Assembly (NCBI GenBank): GCA_023423215.1
Contig: JAFAFZ010000365.1
Coordinates: 1 to 5,757 of the forward strand
Origin: Actinomycetes bacterium
GTDB lineage: Bacteria > Actinomycetota > Acidimicrobiia > Acidimicrobiales > Microtrichaceae
DNA: 5,757 nt
Reading direction: 5' to 3'
Both the position numbers and the translations under genes were made by a program. Below are positions 5,549 to 5,757 of this stretch, piece by piece. Position 1 is the first letter of the stretch. Each line of letters opens with the position of its first letter. The notes under the pieces were generated by a model, which was given only the letters and a program-made list of their open reading frames with translations, was not told where the DNA came from and searched no databases.

Positions 5549-5757
5549 ATGACCGAGACCTCGCTCCCCCGCACCGCACACGACCCCGCCACGCCCGTCG
5601 AGCTGCCCCGCGGGTTCCGTGCCCACGTCGCCAACATCGGCATCAAGGACGACAGCGACGACTTCGTGGTGCTGGCCTCGACCGAGCCCTGCACCTCGGC
5701 CGCCGTGTTCACCCGGTCCCGCTTCGCCGGGCCGAGCGTGGTCGTCTCGCGCCGCCA
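5549..5757 (+). CDS. argJ: ArgJ-type ornithine/glutamate N-acetyltransferase, N-terminal fragment
   Basis: Only the first 69 codons plus two bases are present; the gene continues past the right edge. The product transfers acetyl from N-acetylornithine to glutamate (and, in bifunctional members, from acetyl-CoA), part of the cyclic arginine pathway. LPRGFRAHVANIGIKDD (19-35) corresponds to the family's 'aPkGFraagv.aGiK' opening, and AAVFTRSRFAGPSVVVSR (51-68) to the 'aaGvFTtNrv.AaPV..sr' block. The wording DDFVVLAST and AVFTRSRFAGPSVV recalls, from memory, OAT2 of the Streptomyces clavuligerus clavulanic acid cluster more than canonical ArgJ, so this may be a paralogue. The autocleavage Thr site lies outside the window. 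The start ATG has no Shine-Dalgarno; CAGACT at 5534-5539, 9 nt upstream, is at best a weak -10. The gene is divergent from the methyltransferase gene. The family call is firm; the branch and symbol are less so. Confidence 0.87.
   Translation, partial: MTETSLPRTAHDPATPVELPRGFRAHVANIGIKDDSDDFVVLASTEPCTSAAVFTRSRFAGPSVVVSRR

Noticed and set aside
5480..5626. GTG start at 5626 for the methyltransferase
   Set aside because: It would overlap the divergent argJ-like gene, and the 49 extra residues have no family support.

Overview
The window is high-GC, actinobacterial-type DNA: long antisense shadow ORFs, third codon positions dominated by G and C, and TANNNT -10 boxes lying 7-8 nt before ATG with little Shine-Dalgarno sequence. 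I suspect a deep actinobacterial lineage such as Acidimicrobiia, but nothing here fixes the taxon. No tRNA, rRNA, CRISPR array, transposase or phage gene is visible. The content looks chromosomal and mostly metabolic.

Layout. Bases 1-185 are non-coding and carry a four-core repeat element (19-135). folD (minus strand, 186-1043) encodes the bifunctional methylenetetrahydrofolate dehydrogenase/cyclohydrolase. It is divergent, across 138 bp, from a 601-residue predicted lipoprotein of unknown function with a propeller-like C-terminal domain (plus strand, 1182-2987). A 189-bp convergent gap holds a second copy of the four-core element (3027-3143) and a short hairpin. On the minus strand a class I SAM-dependent methyltransferase (4589-5479) and an amidase-signature hydrolase (3177-4592) overlap by ATGA and form a probable two-gene operon. 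Across 69 bp, the first 69 codons of an argJ-type ornithine/glutamate acetyltransferase run off the right edge on the plus strand (5549 onward).

The most unusual structure is the intergenic element. Two non-coding regions about 3 kb apart each contain four copies of a CGAC-NN-GTCG core with start spacings of exactly 34, 38 and 34 bp. The 23-bp spacers inside the 34-bp pairs keep a GG(C/T)CC...GG(G/A)CC stem with a six-base loop, and one stem pair shows a compensatory C-G to T-A change. Each element is thus a tandem pair of 45-bp imperfect hairpins placed just past gene 3' ends. I read it as a dispersed repeat family that may act as a terminator or 3'-end processing element, or as a protein-binding array. 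I do not recognise it as a named family.

The genes do not form one obvious pathway. folD is one-carbon housekeeping, argJ belongs to arginine-type acetyl transfer, and the methyltransferase-amidase pair has no assigned substrate. The argJ fragment resembles, from memory, the OAT2 branch (the Streptomyces clavuligerus clavulanic acid cluster paralogue) more than canonical ArgJ.
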